Source: Bacteroidota bacterium (GTDB lineage Bacteria > Bacteroidota > Ignavibacteria > Ignavibacteriales > Ignavibacteriaceae). Taken from it: a stretch of 8,141 nucleotides of DNA. Positions 7,191 through 8,141 of the stretch are shown here, one piece after another. The stretch covers positions 1 to 8,141 of the forward strand of contig JAJYSI010000132.1 in assembly GCA_021793635.1 (NCBI GenBank), written 5' to 3'. Each line of letters starts with the position of its first letter. The stretch's first letter is position 1. Under the pieces are notes generated by a model. That model was not told the DNA's origin. It did no database searches and was given only the letters and a program-made list of their open reading frames with translations. The position numbers were made by a program, and so were the translations under genes.

Positions 7191-7766
7191 TTATTTATCT
7201 CCGCTAAAATCTTTTTGAATAAAAGTAGATATATCTTTAATATTATCGGCAACAAAAGTCGGAAATATATTTTGCTTTTTCAAGATAGAAAAACTTTCCG
7301 TACCGAAACCGGTTTTTACTAAGATTGTTTTTAAGCCGGCATTTAATCCGCACTGAATATCGCTAACTGTATCTCCGACAAAATATGATTTGCTAAGGTC
7401 TATATTAAAATCATTTGCAGCTTTGAAGACAAGCTCCGGCGAAGGTTTTCGACAAGAGCAATCATTTTCACTACTATAATCAGGATGCGAAGGGCAATAA
7501 TAAAATGCATCAATTGCTGTGTCGTAAACGGAAAGCAGTTCATTTATTTTTGAATTTACCGCATCGACCATTTCTTTGGTAAGAATTCCTCTTGCAATTC
7601 CGGATTGATTTGAAATAACGATAAACAAAAAATTAAATTTTTTCTTTAATAAAGAAAGAGATTCTCCTGTATCCGGAAATAATTTAACTTTATTTGGATC
7701 TCCTAAATAGCCGGGATCTTCATTAAGCGTACCGTCTCTATCAAAGAATATGGCAGCATTTGGCAT
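7191..7766 (-). CDS. gmhB: HAD phosphatase, D-glycero-D-manno-heptose 1,7-bisphosphate 7-phosphatase type
   Basis: This 191-residue cytoplasmic HAD-superfamily (HisB-N/GmhB subgroup) phosphatase probably removes the 7-phosphate of heptose 1,7-bisphosphate on the way to ADP- or GDP-heptose for lipopolysaccharide or other surface glycans. Motif I is 'FFDRDGTLNE' (7-16) with nucleophile Asp9 and acid/base Asp11. Motif II is 'ISNQSGIARG' (51-60). The zinc-binding loop has Cys91-x-His94 spacing 'CPSH' and 'CSC' (Cys103, Cys105), followed by 'RKP' (106-108) with the motif III Lys107. Motif IV is 'GDTVSD' (131-136) with Asp132 and Asp136. All four motifs and the zinc ligands are intact, and length is typical (about 185-190). 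The ATG overlaps the glgA stop by one base (TAATG), and the stop abuts the next start, so it sits in the middle of a co-transcribed unit. Histidinol-phosphatase activity is a less likely alternative; anomer specificity cannot be read from the sequence. Confidence 0.9.
   Translation of the reverse strand: MPNAAIFFDRDGTLNEDPGYLGDPNKVKLFPDTGESLSLLKKKFNFLFIVISNQSGIARGILTKEMVDAVNSKINELLSVYDTAIDAFYYCPSHPDYSSENDCSCRKPSPELVFKAANDFNIDLSKSYFVGDTVSDIQCGLNAGLKTILVKTGFGTESFSILKKQNIFPTFVADNIKDISTFIQKDFSGDK
7199..7202 (-). promoter_or_regulatory. Shine-Dalgarno supporting a TTG start of the lipoprotein gene
   Basis: On the - strand GGAG lies inside the last codons of the phosphatase gene, 8 nt before TTG at 7190-7188. 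The TTG immediately follows the TAA stop (7193-7191). This is the clearest ribosome binding site among the - strand genes and supports the non-ATG start, as does the signal peptide that begins there. Confidence 0.6.
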
Positions 7767-8141
7767 TAATCGTTATTCAAAATTTTTCTATAAAGTTCTA
7801 TATATTTTTTTGCAGATGCATTCCAACTAAAATCGCATTTCATGCCGTTACGGATTATCTTCATCCATATTTTTTTATCTTCATAAAACTTTAAAGCCCT
7901 TTTGAGTTCCTTTATAAGGGCAGAAGCTTCATATTGTTTGAAGACAAAGCCATTACCTTCTCCGGTTTTTTCATTAAACCGCTCGACTGTATCGGCAAGA
8001 CCGCCGGTTTCCCTAACAACCGGGACGGTTCCATAAACAAGGCTGTACATTTGATTTAGTCCGCACGGTTCGTAGCGGGAAGGCATTAGAAAGATATCTG
8101 AACCGCCTTCTATTAAATGTGCAAGATCGTCGTTAAAAGAT
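7766..8141 (-). CDS. glgA: Glycogen/starch synthase GlgA, C-terminal part (5' cut by window edge)
   Basis: GlgA is a GT5 glycosyltransferase that extends alpha-1,4-glucan from ADP-glucose. The last ~124 codons are present; the gene enters from the right edge and its frame is open to 8141, so the ATG at 8086 is an internal Met and not the start. Family motifs are 'LAHLIEGGSDIFLMPSRYEP' followed by 'CGLNQMYSLVYGTVPVVR' and 'TGGLADTV', the conserved C-terminal nucleotide-sugar binding region with the Glu of 'EPCG'. They are followed by 'GNGFVF' and the closing 'DFSWNASAKKYIELYRKIL'. Everything visible fits an intact protein with a normal C-terminus. The stop overlaps the phosphatase start by one base. 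Whether ADP- or UDP-glucose is used cannot be judged from this part. Confidence 0.95.
   Translation of the reverse strand, partial: SFNDDLAHLIEGGSDIFLMPSRYEPCGLNQMYSLVYGTVPVVRETGGLADTVERFNEKTGEGNGFVFKQYEASALIKELKRALKFYEDKKIWMKIIRNGMKCDFSWNASAKKYIELYRKILNND

Noticed and set aside
7766..8086. A small independent 106-residue gene
   Set aside because: The upstream sequence continues the same frame with GlgA motifs (GGSDIFLMPSR), so it is the 3' part of glgA.

Overview
The window is AT-rich (roughly mid-to-upper 30s % GC by eye, not computed) and almost entirely coding. It looks like a bacterial chromosome of the Bacteroidota/Chlorobi/Ignavibacteria assemblage, with Ignavibacteria-like as my best guess. 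The reasons are a DUF4270-like lipoprotein close to a glycogen synthase gene, an outer-membrane barrel with a 'SYSRIGIGDL...RSMGMG' N-terminus, a HisA with a 'FPCQ' C-terminal motif, weak or absent Shine-Dalgarno sequences, and several TTG starts. The taxon is inferred from family resemblance only.

Layout. Bases 1-1640 hold three + strand genes in a tight cluster: the 3' end of a HisA-family gene, a stand-alone cyclic-nucleotide-binding domain protein, and a single-domain universal stress protein. A 27-base convergent gap with a small hairpin (1650-1666) separates them from seven - strand genes that run from the right edge to 1668. In transcription order these are the 3' end of glycogen synthase (glgA), a GmhB-type HAD phosphatase, a DUF4270-like lipoprotein, an outer-membrane beta-barrel protein, glyA, tatC and a long-chain polyprenyl diphosphate synthase. 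Junctions in this run are a 1-nt overlap, 0, 2, 33 and 14 nt gaps, and a 4-nt overlap, so a single polycistronic unit is likely. No stretch over 300 bases lacks a gene. I see no rRNA, tRNA, CRISPR, IS element or phage signature.

Function. Most genes are housekeeping: glycogen synthesis, heptose phosphate metabolism, one-carbon metabolism, Tat export, isoprenoid quinone side chain, and stress sensing. The least explained part is the lipoprotein plus outer-membrane barrel pair at 4747-7190. The two genes are adjacent and nearly abutting, and may act together at the outer membrane. The lipoprotein seems to contain two similar beta-rich modules. The other point worth checking is the HisA protein, which keeps the fold motifs but has non-consensus residues where HisA enzymes normally carry a catalytic Asp and a substrate-contacting Trp. 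I found no clear evidence of a wholly new system.
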